Shown: piece after piece, positions 54,403 through 63,309 of the stretch | Layout: the number at the start of each line of letters is the position of its first letter | Numbering within the stretch: position 1 is the stretch's first letter | Origin: an uncultured Alphaproteobacteria bacterium | GTDB lineage: Bacteria > Pseudomonadota > Alphaproteobacteria > Sphingomonadales > Sphingomonadaceae | DNA length: 64,000 nt | Assembly (NCBI GenBank): GCA_903934325.1 | Contig: CAIZNH010000040.1 | Location: 62,001 to 126,000 of the forward strand | Direction: 5' to 3' | Made by a program: the position numbers and the translations under genes | Notes under the pieces: model-generated | The model's input: only the letters and a program-made list of their open reading frames with translations | Databases searched by the model: none | Told to the model about the DNA's origin: nothing

Positions 54403-55487
54403 CAGGCTGCGCTCTCCGGCGCGCTAGCGCGGATGCTCGCCCGGTTGCCGTCAAGCTCCAGCTTGAGCAGCGGCGCGGGCACCCCGCCAAAGCTGCCATC
54501 GGGCAGCATGTCGACGAAGCTGCACACATTGAGATCGGCATCGACAAACCAGCTATAGGTCTGGAGCGGGCGATCGGCGGGATTGGCGAGCACCAGTCCG
54601 CTGCCGTTCAGAGGCTCCCACGGACCCTGCATCGATGTCGCCACCATCCCGTAAAGCCCCCCCGGCGCATGCCCGAGGCCTGGTGCGAAAGTGGCCGTCT
54701 GGGTCGACCAGAAGGCGTAGTAATGTTTCACGTGAAACACCAGATGCGCGCGCTCAAGTTCGTTGTTAACCCCCTCTGCGTGGAGGCAAGGGGGGGTCAA
54801 GACCCAGTCTGGGCCGACCTTGCGCGCAAGGCCAAAGGCACCATTGAAAGCGCTCGCAGAGCCGGCAAGCGAGGCAGTGAAGGCGAGATATTCGCTGCCA
54901 TCGGCGGGATCGCGGAACCACGCCGGATCACGGAATGCCTTGATCTTTCCGGCCTCGCCCTCATGCGCATCGGCCGGCATATAGTAAGGCTCATAGCCTG
55001 CGATAAGCGCGCTAGGAGCCGACCAAGTGCCAGGCAAACCGTCCGATGAAACCGCTGCACTGGTCGCCCACAGCTCCTGCTGGTAGCCGCCTGCGCGCGC
55101 CGCAGTTCCGGCAGCGGTGAAAAACAGCGTCATCACCCCGTCGCGGTAGAGCGCCGAGCCGGCCCATTCGCGCTCGTAAGGCACCGCCATGTCAGGCAGC
55201 ACCGGCCCGAGATCGAACCACGCGCCCGAACGCCGTTCGATCAGATGGATCTTGGCCTCGAAATGCCTGAGCGCCGGATCGCCGCGATCGGGCGCGGTCA
55301 GCGCCATCCACAATTGGCGACCCCCCAGCGTCACGCCGTGGCCGGTCTCGTCCTGCACCGGCCACATGTCCCAATACAGCCGTCCGGCATCGAGCCCGGA
55401 CCGATCGGGCGCGATCACCGGAGGGATCAGGCTTCCCGCACCCGGCGACACCCGGCCCACGTGCTCGGCTCTCCAGACGCTTGTCAT
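54402..55487 (-). CDS. Glycoside hydrolase family 68 (sucrose-cleaving fructosidase/levansucrase-like)
   Basis: 361 aa from ATG 55487 (MTSVWRAEHVGRVSPGAG); the longer frame to 55637 runs through the terminator at 55541-55572. GH68 catalytic triad: nucleophile Asp40 in LYWDMWPVQ, transition-state stabiliser Asp187 in FRDPAWF, acid/base Glu in NNELERAHLV (residues 241-250). Unlike secreted levansucrases it has no signal peptide, so it probably hydrolyses imported sucrose in the cytoplasm. The VFHVKH codons contain a perfect parS site. Coupled to the fructokinase gene. Confidence 0.87.
   Translation of the reverse strand: MTSVWRAEHVGRVSPGAGSLIPPVIAPDRSGLDAGRLYWDMWPVQDETGHGVTLGGRQLWMALTAPDRGDPALRHFEAKIHLIERRSGAWFDLGPVLPDMAVPYEREWAGSALYRDGVMTLFFTAAGTAARAGGYQQELWATSAAVSSDGLPGTWSAPSALIAGYEPYYMPADAHEGEAGKIKAFRDPAWFRDPADGSEYLAFTASLAGSASAFNGAFGLARKVGPDWVLTPPCLHAEGVNNELERAHLVFHVKHYYAFWSTQTATFAPGLGHAPGGLYGMVATSMQGPWEPLNGSGLVLANPADRPLQTYSWFVDADLNVCSFVDMLPDGSFGGVPAPLLKLELDGNRASIRASAPESAA
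54724..54739. promoter_or_regulatory. parS: parS centromere site inside the GH68 gene
   Basis: TGTTTCACGTGAAACA, identical to 14077-14092. On the coding strand it reads as the FHVK codons of the GH68 protein. Confidence 0.85.
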
Positions 55488-55540
55488 GACAGCAGTCGAT
55501 CCCAGTTTGTGCGGCGTGAAAAAAGGCTGGCGGAAAAAAT

Positions 55541-55572
55541 GGCTGGCCGCCGGGGGGAGTTGGCGGCCAGCC
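55541..55572 (-). terminator. Intrinsic terminator after the TonB receptor gene
   Basis: GGCTGGCCGCC (55541-55551) pairs perfectly with 55562-55572 (11 bp, 10-nt loop); on the minus strand ATTTTTTCC follows. Classical Rho-independent terminator 22 bp past the receptor stop, so GH68 expression needs read-through or its own promoter in the 54 bp before its start. Confidence 0.85.
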
Positions 55573-55593
55573 CTGATGTTCGGCAAGCGGTCC

Positions 55594-58062
55594 TTAGAAG
55601 TCGAACCGCACCGAAGCCAGCACCGTCCGGCCGGCAATCGAGCGCGCGCGCACGATGCCGTTGGCCGGGATCGAACCTTCTTCCGCCTCGGTGAAACCGG
55701 CGGCGTTGAACAGGTTCTGGGCGTTCAGCCCGACCTCGACCCGGTCGATCGGGCGGAACGCGAGGAAGGCGTTGACCTGCGCAAAGGCCGGCAGCTCCAG
55801 CTGGTTGCTGTCCTGCGCGAAGCTGTCGGTGGTGCCGACGATGTTGGCACCCAGCGTGAAGGCATCGGTGTCGTACTGCGCGGTCGCCTGATAGACGAGA
55901 TCGGCCTGACGGCGCGGCTTGTTGCCGATGGTCGTCAGATCGAGCGCGTCCTTGATCTGCGCGTCGGTCCAGGTTGCCCCGCCCGAGAAGGTGAAATTGC
56001 CGGTGCGATAGGCACCTTCAAGCTCGATCCCGAAAGCCTCGTATTCGGTGTCGAACAGCTCCAGCGGGGCGAGTTCGACATTGGTCTCGGCAGTCTTGGC
56101 GAAGAAGCCGGTGGCGTAGAGCGACAGGCCGTTCGACTGGTACTTCACGCCCGCTTCGAGCTGATCGACCCGGGCGATCACGCCCGCATCGCCGCCCGGC
56201 AGGCTGCCGTCGGTGGTGCTGACGGCAGGCGAGAACAGGCTGCGGTCAGCCGTGTGGCGGCCACCCTGGCTGTAGCGCGCGAAGATGCCCAGATCATCGG
56301 TGAGGAGGTAGTTCGCACCCAGCGAGAAGCTGAAATAGTCGAACGAATAGTTCACCGGACGCGCCGAGCCGAGCGGCAGGACGCCGGTCTGGGCTTCAGC
56401 GGTGCTGATGACGCCGTTGTTGTTGAAGTCGAACCGGCCAACGCCAACGCCGAAGCCGCTGTCCGAACCGGTGATCGTGCCGCTGGCATCGCCGAAATCA
56501 TAGCGGATGCTGGCGTCAAGCGTCAGGCGGTCAAGCTCGAAGGAGAGCGAGGCGAACGGCGCATAGGTGCTGTAGGCCACGTCATAATTGCGGCGGCAGC
56601 AATTGCCGAAGAAAATCGCCCCGAAGCCCACCGTGCCGTTCTGGGTGACCAGCTGGCCGGCCGCATTGCGGATATCCACCAGCACCGCCTGCCCGTCGCC
56701 CTGCACGGTCTGGACATGGCTGGTCCAAAGCCAGTCGGTGTTGATGTCCTGCCGCGACAGGTAGAAGCCGGTGGTGAAGTTGGCCGAACCGCCGCCCATG
56801 TCGAAGGTCTTGTTGACGCGGAAATCGTTGGTGACGTTGTCGAGGCTGTTGAGGCGGGTGTTGAACACCACCACATTGGTCAGCAGGCCGTTGCCGCCGA
56901 TGGTGGCCGCGTTGGCGGTCTGCCCGGCATTCGGGCCGCTGGCAAAGACGATGCTTGAACCCGCGCCGCCGATGCCGTTGGCGATGCCCTGCGCTGCGCC
57001 CGCGCTCGCCGGGAAGGGCGACTGGAAGCTGCCCGAATTGTCGGCAAAGCGGAAGCGGTTGGTCAGCGTCCAGCCGCTGCCGACGTCGATTTCGCTCTCG
57101 ATCCCGAAGGCGAGGCTCTTGACCGAAAGGCCGTCACGGAAATCGTAGGAGGCCGGATTGTTGTTGCCGTCGAGCGTGACCTGCGGGGTCAGGAACGGGC
57201 TGTAAAGCGCGTCCGTGCGCGGGTTGAAGCCGGGGATGGCGTTGTAATCGGGGTTGGCGTTGGTGCCGCCCACGAACACCGGCTGGGGCAGGATCGTCGG
57301 GGTCTTGTCGTCGAGATACTTGGCCGACAGGCGCACATAGCCGCCATCGAAGCGCTTGGTGATGTTGGCCTTGATCTGGCCGCCGTCATAGCCGTTGTAG
57401 CCGATATCGCGCGGGCCTTCGCCGGTGCGGTAGAAGCCGCCGATGTGGAAGCTGAGATCATCGCCGATCGGGGCGCCGTAATCGAAATCGAGGCGGTAGC
57501 TTTCAAAGTCGAGGCCGACGCTGCCCTGGATCGCGCCGCCTTCGGTCTCGCCGGTCTTGGAGATGAAGTTGATCACCGCGCCCGGGGCGTTGGAGGCGAA
57601 GGTCGAGGCCGAACCGCCGCGCACCGCTTCGACGCGAGCGACCGAGCGATCGGCACGCAGGAAGTTGTCGGCATTGCCGAAGATGATGTCGCCGAATTCG
57701 AGGATCGGCAGGCCGTCTTCCTGAAGCTGGATGTAGCGCGCGCCGCCGGTCGAGACGGGGATGCCGCGCACGGCGATGTTGGCGTTGCCTTCACCGCCCG
57801 ATGCTTCCGAGCGGATGCCCGGGATCTGGCGGATGAGGTCGGCCGAGGACGGCGCGCCGAGATTGGTGATGGCGTCGGCCCCGATGGTGCTGACCGAAAC
57901 CGAGCTTTCGATCCGGTTCTGCCCGCGGGCAACGGCGGTGACGATGATTTCGCTGCCTTCGGCCTCGGCCGCGGCGTCGGTTGCCACTTCATCCTGCGCC
58001 AGAGCCGGGCTTGCCAGGCTCCACAGGGCTACACTTGCGCAAAGCGCGGTCCGCAATTTCAT
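55594..58062 (-). CDS. TonB-dependent receptor (probable sucrose/oligosaccharide uptake)
   Basis: 822 aa from ATG 58062 after GAGGGAGA; the open frame to 58200 crosses the LacI operators. Signal peptide ends SPALAQ, followed by SEIIVTAVARGQNRI. Plug motifs are LIRQIPGIRSEASGGEGNANIAVRGIPVS and VEAVRGGSASTFASNAPGAVINFISK. The barrel ends in a C-terminal aromatic (SVRFDF). Divergent from an SLC45-like symporter and controlled by the two LacI operators between, so it likely brings sucrose or fructosides across the outer membrane. Confidence 0.92.
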   Translation of the reverse strand: MKLRTALCASVALWSLASPALAQDEVATDAAAEAEGSEIIVTAVARGQNRIESSVSVSTIGADAITNLGAPSSADLIRQIPGIRSEASGGEGNANIAVRGIPVSTGGARYIQLQEDGLPILEFGDIIFGNADNFLRADRSVARVEAVRGGSASTFASNAPGAVINFISKTGETEGGAIQGSVGLDFESYRLDFDYGAPIGDDLSFHIGGFYRTGEGPRDIGYNGYDGGQIKANITKRFDGGYVRLSAKYLDDKTPTILPQPVFVGGTNANPDYNAIPGFNPRTDALYSPFLTPQVTLDGNNNPASYDFRDGLSVKSLAFGIESEIDVGSGWTLTNRFRFADNSGSFQSPFPASAGAAQGIANGIGGAGSSIVFASGPNAGQTANAATIGGNGLLTNVVVFNTRLNSLDNVTNDFRVNKTFDMGGGSANFTTGFYLSRQDINTDWLWTSHVQTVQGDGQAVLVDIRNAAGQLVTQNGTVGFGAIFFGNCCRRNYDVAYSTYAPFASLSFELDRLTLDASIRYDFGDASGTITGSDSGFGVGVGRFDFNNNGVISTAEAQTGVLPLGSARPVNYSFDYFSFSLGANYLLTDDLGIFARYSQGGRHTADRSLFSPAVSTTDGSLPGGDAGVIARVDQLEAGVKYQSNGLSLYATGFFAKTAETNVELAPLELFDTEYEAFGIELEGAYRTGNFTFSGGATWTDAQIKDALDLTTIGNKPRRQADLVYQATAQYDTDAFTLGANIVGTTDSFAQDSNQLELPAFAQVNAFLAFRPIDRVEVGLNAQNLFNAAGFTEAEEGSIPANGIVRARSIAGRTVLASVRFDF

Positions 58063-58124
58063 GACTGACTCTCCCTCTAGGAATTCGCGCTTCTGTGGCG
58101 ACGACGGGGCTCTGCGTAGCTTTC

Positions 58125-58140
58125 TTGCAAACGATTGCAA
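58125..58140. promoter_or_regulatory. LacI operator 1 of the sucrose locus
   Basis: TTGCAAACGATTGCAA, a near-perfect palindrome with central CG, 62 bp upstream of the receptor start. Confidence 0.75.
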
Positions 58141-58148
58141 CAGGAATC

Positions 58149-58164
58149 TTGCAATCGTTTGCAA
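58149..58164. promoter_or_regulatory. LacI operator 2 of the sucrose locus
   Basis: TTGCAATCGTTTGCAA, the exact reverse complement of operator 1, centre-to-centre 24 bp away, 81 bp upstream of the symporter start. Confidence 0.75.
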
Positions 58165-58245
58165 ATGGCGTGGAAACGTGTCACTTCTACGCCACAGCAT
58201 GGCTTAGACCATGATACGGGACAGGATTGCTGGAAGGGATAGCCC

Positions 58246-59574
58246 ATGTCGCACAAGCCGCGACTTTCGCTGCTGCGAATCATCGAGATGAATATCGGCT
58301 TCTTCGGCCTGCAATTCTCCTTCGGATTGCAGCAGGCCAATATGGGGCCGATCTACGGCTTCCTCGGCGCGGACGAGGCGACCATGTCGCTCCTGTGGCT
58401 GGCCGGGCCGATGACGGGCCTCATCATCCAGCCGATCGTCGGCGCGATGAGTGATCGCACCAATACGAAGCTGGGCCGGCGCACCCCCTATTTCCTGATC
58501 GGCGCGGTGATCTGCACCCTCGCCTTATTCGCCATGCCCTATTCGAGCGCCCTGTGGATCGCCGCGAGCCTGCTGTGGATCCTCGATGCGGGCAACAACA
58601 TCACGATGGAGCCCTACCGCGCCTATGTGGCGGACCGGCTCGCCCCCGAGCAGCGCTCGACCGGCTTTCTCACCCAGAGCGCCTTCACCGGCCTTGCGCA
58701 AACCCTGTCCTATCTCGCGCCCAGCCTGCTGACCGCTGTCGTCGCGCGCGATGCGCTGGATGCGAACGGCATTCCGGTGATCGTGCGGATTGCCTTCGTG
58801 ATCGGCGCGATCCTGTCGATCTCCACCATCGTGTGGTCGGTGTGGCGGGTGCCGGAGCTACCGCTGTCTGACGAGGAACAGGCCGAGCTCGCGGCAAAGC
58901 CGCTCACCGCGGCGGCGACCCTCGCCGAAATCAGCGCTGCGATCCGCGAGATGCCGCGCCCGATGAAGCAGCTGGGGGGCGCCATGCTGTGCCAGTGGTA
59001 TGCGATGTTCGCCTATTGGCAGTACATCACCTATGCCGTGGGCCGCACGATGTACAACACCAGCGATGCGGGAAGCGCCGCCTTCCGCGCGGCGACCCTC
59101 ACCACCCAGCAGGCAGGCGCGCTCTACAATTTCGTCGCCTTTCTGGGCGCGCTTGCGCTGATCCCGGTGGTGCGCCGCTTCGGCGCGCGCCAGACCCACG
59201 CGGTGTGCCTTGCCGCCTCGGGCATCGCCATGCTGCTGATCCCGGGCGCATCGACGCCTCTCGCGCTGTTCGCGCTGATGCTGGGGATCGGCATCGGCTG
59301 GGCGGGGATGATGGGCAACACCTATGTCATGCTCGCCGACTGCATTCCCCCGGCACGCAACGGCATCTACATGGGAATCTTCAACCTCTTCATCGTCATC
59401 CCGATGCTGATCCAGACGCTCACCATGCCGCTGATCTATCGCCCGCTGCTGGGCGGCGACCCGCGCCATGTGCTGATGCTGGGAGGTGTCTTGATGCTGG
59501 CGGGCGCTCTGGCTACGCTGATGGTGGACGCCGGACACAGGACACCGCGCGCCGAGGGGCTGGTGACGGGATAG
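58246..59574 (+). CDS. SLC45-like/GPH-type MFS sugar symporter (sucrose)
   Basis: 442 aa, 12 membrane segments. NIGFFGLQFSFGLQQANMGPIYGFLGA, WLAGPMTGLIIQPIVGAMSDRT and LGRRTPYFLIGA match the bacterial SLC45/plant SUC-type sugar:H+ symporters. A central cytoplasmic loop (EEQAELAAKPL to MPRPMKQLG) divides the halves. Translationally adjacent to its LacI regulator (1 bp gap). Imports the disaccharide supplied by the TonB receptor. Confidence 0.9.
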   Translation: MSHKPRLSLLRIIEMNIGFFGLQFSFGLQQANMGPIYGFLGADEATMSLLWLAGPMTGLIIQPIVGAMSDRTNTKLGRRTPYFLIGAVICTLALFAMPYSSALWIAASLLWILDAGNNITMEPYRAYVADRLAPEQRSTGFLTQSAFTGLAQTLSYLAPSLLTAVVARDALDANGIPVIVRIAFVIGAILSISTIVWSVWRVPELPLSDEEQAELAAKPLTAAATLAEISAAIREMPRPMKQLGGAMLCQWYAMFAYWQYITYAVGRTMYNTSDAGSAAFRAATLTTQQAGALYNFVAFLGALALIPVVRRFGARQTHAVCLAASGIAMLLIPGASTPLALFALMLGIGIGWAGMMGNTYVMLADCIPPARNGIYMGIFNLFIVIPMLIQTLTMPLIYRPLLGGDPRHVLMLGGVLMLAGALATLMVDAGHRTPRAEGLVTG

Positions 59575-59575
59575 C

Positions 59576-60604
59576 ATGGCGACAGATGACGAGCGGACCA
59601 CGCGCGGATCGGTGCGCACCATCACCGATCTGGCGCGGATTGCCGGCGTCTCGCCCGGCACGGTCAGCCGCGCGCTGGCGGGCAAGAGCCTCGTCAACAC
59701 CAAGACCCGCGAGAAAATCGAGGCCATCGCCCGCGAACACGGCTTCCGTCCCAACCAGATGGCGAGCGGCCTGAGGCGCCAGAAGACCGGCGTCATCGGC
59801 ATGGTCATCCCGCTCGGCCACGATGCGCGCCAGCAGATTTCCGACAGCTTCTTCATGACCCTGCTCGGCTTCCTTGCCGACGAGCTCACCAACGAAGGCT
59901 ACGACCTGATGCTGCGCCGCGTGGTGCCGGAGGACGATGCCGACTGGCTCGACCGCTTCATCGGTTCGGGCATGATCGACGGGGTGATCGTGATCGGCCA
60001 GTCCGACCAGTTCGAACGGATCGAGGAGGTGGCCGACGGCTATCGCCCGATGGTGGTGTGGGGCAATCACACCGAAGGCCAGCGCCACTGCGTGGTCGGG
60101 ACGGACAACCGCCTGGGCGGCCGCCTTGCCGCCGAGCGCCTGATCGCGGCGGGCGCCACCCGCCTTGCCTTCCTCGGCGATACCGGCCCGATGGAGTTTG
60201 CCGCGCGCTTTGCGGGGGCGCAGGATGTCGCCGTGCGCTTGGGCGTGCCGATCACTGCGCTGCCCACCCACCTTTCGCCAGACCGCGCCAGCGCCGAGAT
60301 CGCGGGCCACCTTGGCCGGGTGGCGGGCAGCGTCGACGGGATCTTCGCCGCCACCGATACCCTCGCGGCCCTTTGCCTTACCGAACTGCGCGCTCGCGGC
60401 CTCAGGGTGCCCGAGGACATCCGCCTCGTCGGCTTCGACGATCTGCCCATCGCCCGCCAGACCGTGCCCCCGCTCACCACCGTGAGGCAGGACATTGCCG
60501 GAGGCGCGCGGGGCCTCGTGCAACTGCTGCTGCGCCGGCTTGCAGGCGAAGAGACCGAGAGCCTTGTCATGCCCCCGCAACTGGTGATCCGCCACTCGGC
60601 CTGA
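59576..60604 (+). CDS. LacI family repressor of the sucrose locus
   Basis: 342 aa. Helix-turn-helix TITDLARIAGVSPGTVSRALAGKSLVNTKT near residues 15-44, hinge QMASGLRRQKTG, effector domain from GVIGMVIPLG, ending DIRLVGFDDLPIARQTVPPLTTVRQD. Follows the symporter gene by 1 bp (TAGCATG). It most likely binds the twin operators at 58125-58164. Confidence 0.92.
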   Translation: MATDDERTTRGSVRTITDLARIAGVSPGTVSRALAGKSLVNTKTREKIEAIAREHGFRPNQMASGLRRQKTGVIGMVIPLGHDARQQISDSFFMTLLGFLADELTNEGYDLMLRRVVPEDDADWLDRFIGSGMIDGVIVIGQSDQFERIEEVADGYRPMVVWGNHTEGQRHCVVGTDNRLGGRLAAERLIAAGATRLAFLGDTGPMEFAARFAGAQDVAVRLGVPITALPTHLSPDRASAEIAGHLGRVAGSVDGIFAATDTLAALCLTELRARGLRVPEDIRLVGFDDLPIARQTVPPLTTVRQDIAGGARGLVQLLLRRLAGEETESLVMPPQLVIRHSA

Positions 60605-60701
60605 TCACTCCCCGATAGTTGCACCCTTTTCGCTTGTGCGCTGCGCGCCGCGCCCTCTAGGACAGGCGGTGATGAGAGCAACACAAAAGGGGAGACGCTT
60701 C

Positions 60702-62012
60702 GTGATCCAGGCGAAGTCGAAGGCGCTGTGGCTGGCCGGAGCCGCCATTGCCGCCGCCATCGGGGGCACAGCCGCCCCCGCCGCCGCGCAGGAGCGTGCG
60801 ATTGCCTTTACCGGCGCGCGCATCCTCACCATGGCGGGCGAGCCGATCGATAACGGCACGCTGGTGATCCAGAACGGCAAGATCCTCGCGGTCGGCAGCG
60901 ATGTCGCCGTGCCCGCCGATGCGACACGGATCGAGGCCAAGGGCCGCGTGATCATGCCCGGCATCGTCGATACCCACTCGCATATCGGCCAGGTCGCAGG
61001 TGCGGACGGCTCCGGCCCGATCCAGCCCGAAGTGCGCGCAATGGATTCGATCGATCCGCTCGCCTCCAGCATCGGCAAGGCGCGCGCGGGCGGGGTCACC
61101 ACGGTCAACATCATGCCGGGCTCCGGCCACCTGATGAGCGGGCAGACCTTCTACATGAAGCTGCGCCGTGGCCGCACGATCGAGGATATCGCCTTCGAAA
61201 TGAAGAACGGCGCGGCGATCGGCGGCATGAAGATGGCCAACGGCACCAATCCGATGGGCCGCAGCGGCTTCCCCGGCACCCGCGCCAAGTCGGCCTCGCT
61301 GGTGCGCGAGGTGTTCACCGAGGCCAAGGCCTATTGCGCGGGCGACAAGAAGAAGCGCGAGCTGTCCAAGGACGCGCTGTGCGAAGTGCTCTCGGGCGAG
61401 CGGCTGGTGCATTTCCACACCCACCGCGCCGACGACATCATGACGGTGCTGCGATTGAAGAAGGAATTCGGCTTCGACGTGCTGATCCAGCACGGCACAG
61501 AGACCTACAAGGTCGCCGCCGAGCTCGCCGCGGCGGGCGTGCCGGTGTCCAACATCACGCTCGATGCGCCCGGCGGCAAGCTGGAGACGATCGATCTGCG
61601 CATGGACAATGCCGGGATCCTAGAGCGCGCGGGCGTGCTGGTGTCGATCCATTCGGACGATGCCATCGTCGATTCGCGCATGCTGCTGCGCGAGGCAGGC
61701 CTTGCCGTGCGCGGCGGGATGACCAGCGACGGGGCGCTGCGGGCGCTCACCATCAACGGGGCCAAGCAGCTGCGGCTCGACAAGCGGGTCGGCTCGCTGG
61801 AGGCAGGCAAGGATGCCGATTTCCTCGTGCTCGATGGCGATCCGCTGTCGGCCTATACCCATATTCTCGAAACCTGGGTCGAAGGCGACAAGCTGTTCGA
61901 TCGCAGCCGCCCGGAAGACCTGATCATGGCGACCGGCGGCTATGGCGCGGGAAGCCCGATGGATGCCTCGCACCACCACTGGGAACTGGCCGAAGAAGAG
62001 GGGCTGGAATAA
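60702..62012 (+). CDS. Secreted amidohydrolase (metal-dependent, imidazolonepropionase-like)
   Basis: 436 aa from GTG 60702, supported by GGGGAG 8 nt upstream and a signal peptide (ALWLAGAAIAAAIGGTAAPAAAQ). Metal ligands: HxH in GIVDTHSHIG, His in HFHTHRADDI, His in LIQHGTETYK, Asp in VSIHSDDAIVDS. The barrel ends with VGSLEAGKDADFLVLDGDPL. Periplasmic amidohydrolase or dipeptidase-type enzyme of unknown substrate. Its stop shares a base with the start of the next gene (TAATG). Confidence 0.85.
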   Translation: MIQAKSKALWLAGAAIAAAIGGTAAPAAAQERAIAFTGARILTMAGEPIDNGTLVIQNGKILAVGSDVAVPADATRIEAKGRVIMPGIVDTHSHIGQVAGADGSGPIQPEVRAMDSIDPLASSIGKARAGGVTTVNIMPGSGHLMSGQTFYMKLRRGRTIEDIAFEMKNGAAIGGMKMANGTNPMGRSGFPGTRAKSASLVREVFTEAKAYCAGDKKKRELSKDALCEVLSGERLVHFHTHRADDIMTVLRLKKEFGFDVLIQHGTETYKVAAELAAAGVPVSNITLDAPGGKLETIDLRMDNAGILERAGVLVSIHSDDAIVDSRMLLREAGLAVRGGMTSDGALRALTINGAKQLRLDKRVGSLEAGKDADFLVLDGDPLSAYTHILETWVEGDKLFDRSRPEDLIMATGGYGAGSPMDASHHHWELAEEEGLE

Positions 62013-63241
62013 TGCGCAAGACTGCAATGCTCCTCGCCGCCGCCAGCGTGCTCACGCTTGGCTCCCCGGCCCACGCCCAGGACGTCGCGATCCGGGGCGA
62101 GACCGTGCACACCATGGCCGGCCCTGCCATCACCGACGGGGTGGTGGTGATCGACGATGGCAAGATCGTCGCGGTTGGTCCCGCCGCCAGCACGCCGATC
62201 CCGGCGGGCGTGACCGTGCTCACCGCCAAGGTGGTAACCCCGGGCCTGGTCGATGCGCGCAGCGTCGTCGGCCTTGCCGGTTACATGAACCAGCCGCACG
62301 ATCAGGACCAGCTTGACGAAAGCGCGCCGGTCCAGCCGCAATTGCGCGCGATCGACGCCTACAACCCCAACGAGGTGCTGGTGGCGTGGCTGCGCGGCTT
62401 CGGGGTCACCACGATCCACACCGGGCATGGTCCGGGCGCGCTGGTTTCGGGCCAGACGCTGGTGGCCAAGACCGTCGGCACCACGGCCGAACAGGCGGTG
62501 ATCGTGCCGCAGGCAATGGTCGCGGCCAATCTCGGTCCGGCAGCGCTGGCCGAGGGCGGCAAGGCCCCCGGCACCCGTGCCAAGCAGATGGCGATGCTGC
62601 GTCAAGCGCTGATCTCGGCCAAGGCGGAAGAGAAGCCGCCTGCGAAGAAGGGCGAGACCAAGGCCGGCCCCGAAAAGCCGCCGAGCCTTGAAGTGCAGAC
62701 CATGCGCGATGTGCTCGCGCGCAAGCTGCCGCTGATGATCACCGCCAACCACGCGCAGGACATCATGAGCGCGCTGCGGCTGGGGCAGGAATTCGGGATC
62801 GATCTGGTGCTCGACGGCGCGGCGGAAGCCTATCTCCTGACCGACCAGATCAAGGCGGCAGGCGTGAAGGTGATCCTCCACCCGCCGATGACGCGGCAAT
62901 ATGGCGAATATGAAAACGCCAGCTTCACCACCGGCGCGGTGCTGAAGGCGGCGGGGATTCCCTTCGCCTACCAGTCGGGCTTTGAAGGCTATGTCCCCAA
63001 GACCCGCGTGGTGCTGTTCGAGGCCGCCGTGGCCGCGGCCAACGGCCTTGCCTGGAACGACGCGCTCGCCAGCATCACCATCGATGCGGCCAGGGTGATC
63101 GGCATGGACAGCCGCGTCGGCTCGCTCGAAGTCGGCAAGGACGGGGATGTCGCGCTGTTTGACGGCGATCCCTTCGAATTTGCCTCGCATACCGTGGGCG
63201 TGGTGATCGACGGCAAGCCGGTGAGCACCGCCGCGCAGTAA
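62012..63241 (+). CDS. Amidohydrolase-like protein lacking most metal ligands (pseudoenzyme partner)
   Basis: 409 aa from ATG 62012, signal peptide MRKTAMLLAAASVLTLGSPAHAQ. Homologous over its length to the preceding gene (VTPGLVDARSVVG against IMPGIVDTHSHIG; ANHAQDIMSALRLGQEFGID against HTHRADDIMTVLRLKKEFGFD; VGSLEVGKDGDVALFDGDP against VGSLEAGKDADFLVLDGDP). HxH has become RSV, QHGTE has become LDGAAE and HSDD has become QSGF, so the metal site is gone; only the NHAQD histidine is kept. A Lys/Pro-rich insert (EEKPPAKKGETKAGPEKPP) is unique to it. Probably a structural or regulatory partner of the active paralogue. Confidence 0.83.
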   Translation: MRKTAMLLAAASVLTLGSPAHAQDVAIRGETVHTMAGPAITDGVVVIDDGKIVAVGPAASTPIPAGVTVLTAKVVTPGLVDARSVVGLAGYMNQPHDQDQLDESAPVQPQLRAIDAYNPNEVLVAWLRGFGVTTIHTGHGPGALVSGQTLVAKTVGTTAEQAVIVPQAMVAANLGPAALAEGGKAPGTRAKQMAMLRQALISAKAEEKPPAKKGETKAGPEKPPSLEVQTMRDVLARKLPLMITANHAQDIMSALRLGQEFGIDLVLDGAAEAYLLTDQIKAAGVKVILHPPMTRQYGEYENASFTTGAVLKAAGIPFAYQSGFEGYVPKTRVVLFEAAVAAANGLAWNDALASITIDAARVIGMDSRVGSLEVGKDGDVALFDGDPFEFASHTVGVVIDGKPVSTAAQ

Positions 63242-63259
63242 CAGGCTGAGCAAGGCGGA

Positions 63260-63294
63260 CCGGTTTTTTCCGCGAGGGTTTTGCGGAAAACCGG
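63260..63294 (+). terminator. Hairpin between amidohydrolase pair and copA-like gene
   Basis: CCGGTTTTTTCCGC (63260-63273) pairs with GCGGAAAACCGG (63283-63294) with a 2-nt bulge and a 9-nt loop. No T-run follows. Confidence 0.4.
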
Positions 63295-63309
63295 GCCGGG
63301 TTTGCGTAT

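Noticed and set aside
54669..55049. Short plus-strand frame containing MFHVKH
   Set aside because: The peptide comes from the parS palindrome read on the opposite strand of the GH68 gene.
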